Source: Clostridiales bacterium
GTDB lineage: Bacteria; Bacillota; Clostridia; Lachnospirales; Lachnospiraceae
Assembly: GCA_019420405.1 (NCBI GenBank)
Contig: JAHZHF010000143.1
Coordinates: forward strand, 1 to 7,726
DNA: 7,726 nt
Direction of reading: 5' to 3'
The translations under genes and the position numbers were made by a program. Numbering within the stretch: the first letter of the stretch is position 1; every line of letters begins with the position of its first letter. Under the pieces are notes generated by a model. The model had not been told where the DNA came from, made no database searches, and worked only from the letters and a program-made list of their open reading frames with translations. This document shows positions 7,299 to 7,726 of the stretch, piece by piece.

Positions 7299-7633
7299 CA
7301 GTTTCCACTAAATACGTCCGGAAGCGGGGCAGATATTTAGTAACACGTATTCTGATGAAGGAAACAGGCGTTACATGCTTCGTTCCGGAATCTGGGAAGA
7401 ATCTAAGAAGCCAAAGAGTTGTTTAAGGGCAAAGCGGCGTGCAGGGCAACTCGCTGACGCTCAAACAATCCCTGCACACCGCTTAACAACACCTCTTTGC
7501 CTTCTAAGATCTTCCGACAGATTCCTCCAAAGGCGCATGTTCCTCCTGCTCCCTCCCTCAGAAAGTGTACTCAAGACATCTGCTCCGCTTCCTGGGCTGT
7601 ACAAAAGGGAACTGTTACTGACTAAACAGGCTG
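7280..7633 (+). repeat. Long imperfect inverted repeat, copy B of the intergenic element
   Basis: The two arms (about 7280-7446 and 7470-7633) pair along their whole length with interruptions. Outer to inner, clear pairs are: TTTAGT 7286-7291 with 7621-7626; TAACAGTT 7296-7303 with 7610-7617; GGAAGCGG 7320-7327 with 7585-7592; GCAGAT 7329-7334 with 7578-7583; TTCTGA 7350-7355 with 7558-7563; CAGG 7365-7368 with 7545-7548; ACATGC 7373-7378 with 7535-7540; GGAATCTG 7387-7394 with 7518-7525; GGAAGA 7395-7400 with 7510-7515; CAAAGAG 7412-7418 with 7493-7499; GCGG 7434-7437 with 7479-7482; GTGCAGGG 7439-7446 with 7470-7477. The loop is 7447-7469. A bulge (GGGCAAA, 7427-7433) and single mismatches interrupt it. 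As RNA it would form one long rod-like hairpin. No credible coding sequence exists in it. It could be a miniature transposable element, a non-coding RNA or a transcript-end structure; I cannot choose between them. Confidence 0.8.
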
Positions 7634-7647
7634 ATAAACGTAGAAGT

Positions 7648-7700
7648 GGCGCGGCTTGAGGACTATCGACATCGAAAATCCTTCCGGCCGCGCCTTATTT
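7648..7700 (+). terminator. Terminator-like GC-rich hairpin after the inverted repeat
   Basis: GGCGCGGC (7648-7655) pairs perfectly with GCCGCGCC (7687-7694), and AGGA (7659-7662) with TCCT (7679-7682) inside it. TTATTT follows directly at 7695-7700. The very stable 8-bp GC stem plus U-rich tail fits an intrinsic terminator on the plus strand; the tail is short and interrupted by an A, which lowers confidence. No T-run follows on the minus strand, so it would act one way. It is the first good terminator after the DUF368 gene, some 350 nt downstream, so that transcript would include the whole long hairpin. Confidence 0.5.
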
Positions 7701-7705
7701 CTGGA

Positions 7706-7726
7706 AGCTATATATTCATTAACTTC
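7706..7726 (+). repeat. Possible third head of the repeat element (copy C, cut by window edge)
   Basis: AGCTATATATTCATTAAC at 7706-7723 matches the copy A head (AGCTATTTAGTTCATTAAC) with one substitution and one single-base gap. It starts 425 nt after the corresponding base of copy B (7281), in the same orientation and just past the terminator-like hairpin. It may be the first bases of a further tandem copy, or a direct repeat that flanks copy B. With only 21 bases before the window end, this stays tentative. Confidence 0.4.

Noticed and set aside
7375..7659. 94-codon plus-strand open frame across the long hairpin
   Set aside because: It runs straight through both arms of the inverted repeat. 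I saw no good ribosome binding site just before its ATG, and its protein is Arg/Leu/Ser-rich without a recognisable pattern.
7280..7726. CRISPR array or integron attC interpretation of the repeats
   Set aside because: There are no regularly spaced short direct repeats with unique spacers, no cas genes and no integrase. The main feature is one long inverted repeat with a diverged copy at the other window edge.

Overview
The window looks like chromosomal DNA from a moderately GC-rich member of the Clostridia, most likely Lachnospiraceae. It carries a Gram-positive PolC-type replicative polymerase directly downstream of the MEP-pathway gene ispG, a pairing I know from Clostridia. Codon use leans to G/C at third positions, and the ribosome binding sites are purine-rich and of the AGGAG type. 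The species cannot be named from the sequence alone.

Layout. Positions 1-116 hold the beginning of an intergenic repeat element (copy A), read on the minus strand. Positions 123-6248 are a minus-strand operon transcribed in the order small membrane-anchored DUF5640-like protein (5853-6248), ispG (4785-5840), polC (123-4754). It is driven by a consensus sigma-A promoter (TTGACA, 17 nt, TATAAT) at 6278-6306. From 6249 to 6455 is a divergent promoter region with a second sigma-A promoter for a plus-strand gene at 6456-7298. That gene encodes a DUF368/PopT-family membrane protein, a family identified as polyprenyl-phosphate translocases. From 7280 to the window end there is no credible gene. This stretch holds a roughly 350-nt imperfect inverted repeat (copy B), a GC-rich terminator-like hairpin (7648-7700), and what looks like the start of a third copy (7706).

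How the genes fit together. IspG makes HMBPP, the late MEP-pathway intermediate from which undecaprenyl phosphate is ultimately built. DUF368/PopT proteins return undecaprenyl phosphate across the membrane for reuse. The two divergent units may therefore touch both synthesis and recycling of the lipid carrier; this is inferred from position. PolC is essential for replication and shares the transcript.

The most unusual content is the repeat family. Copies A and B share a 20-nt head (19 of 20 identical) plus two further conserved blocks. They point outward at both edges of the four-gene module, each at or overlapping the 3' end of a gene. Copy B supplies the stop codon and last five residues of the DUF368 gene. 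I do not recognise the element as a named RNA or transposon family.
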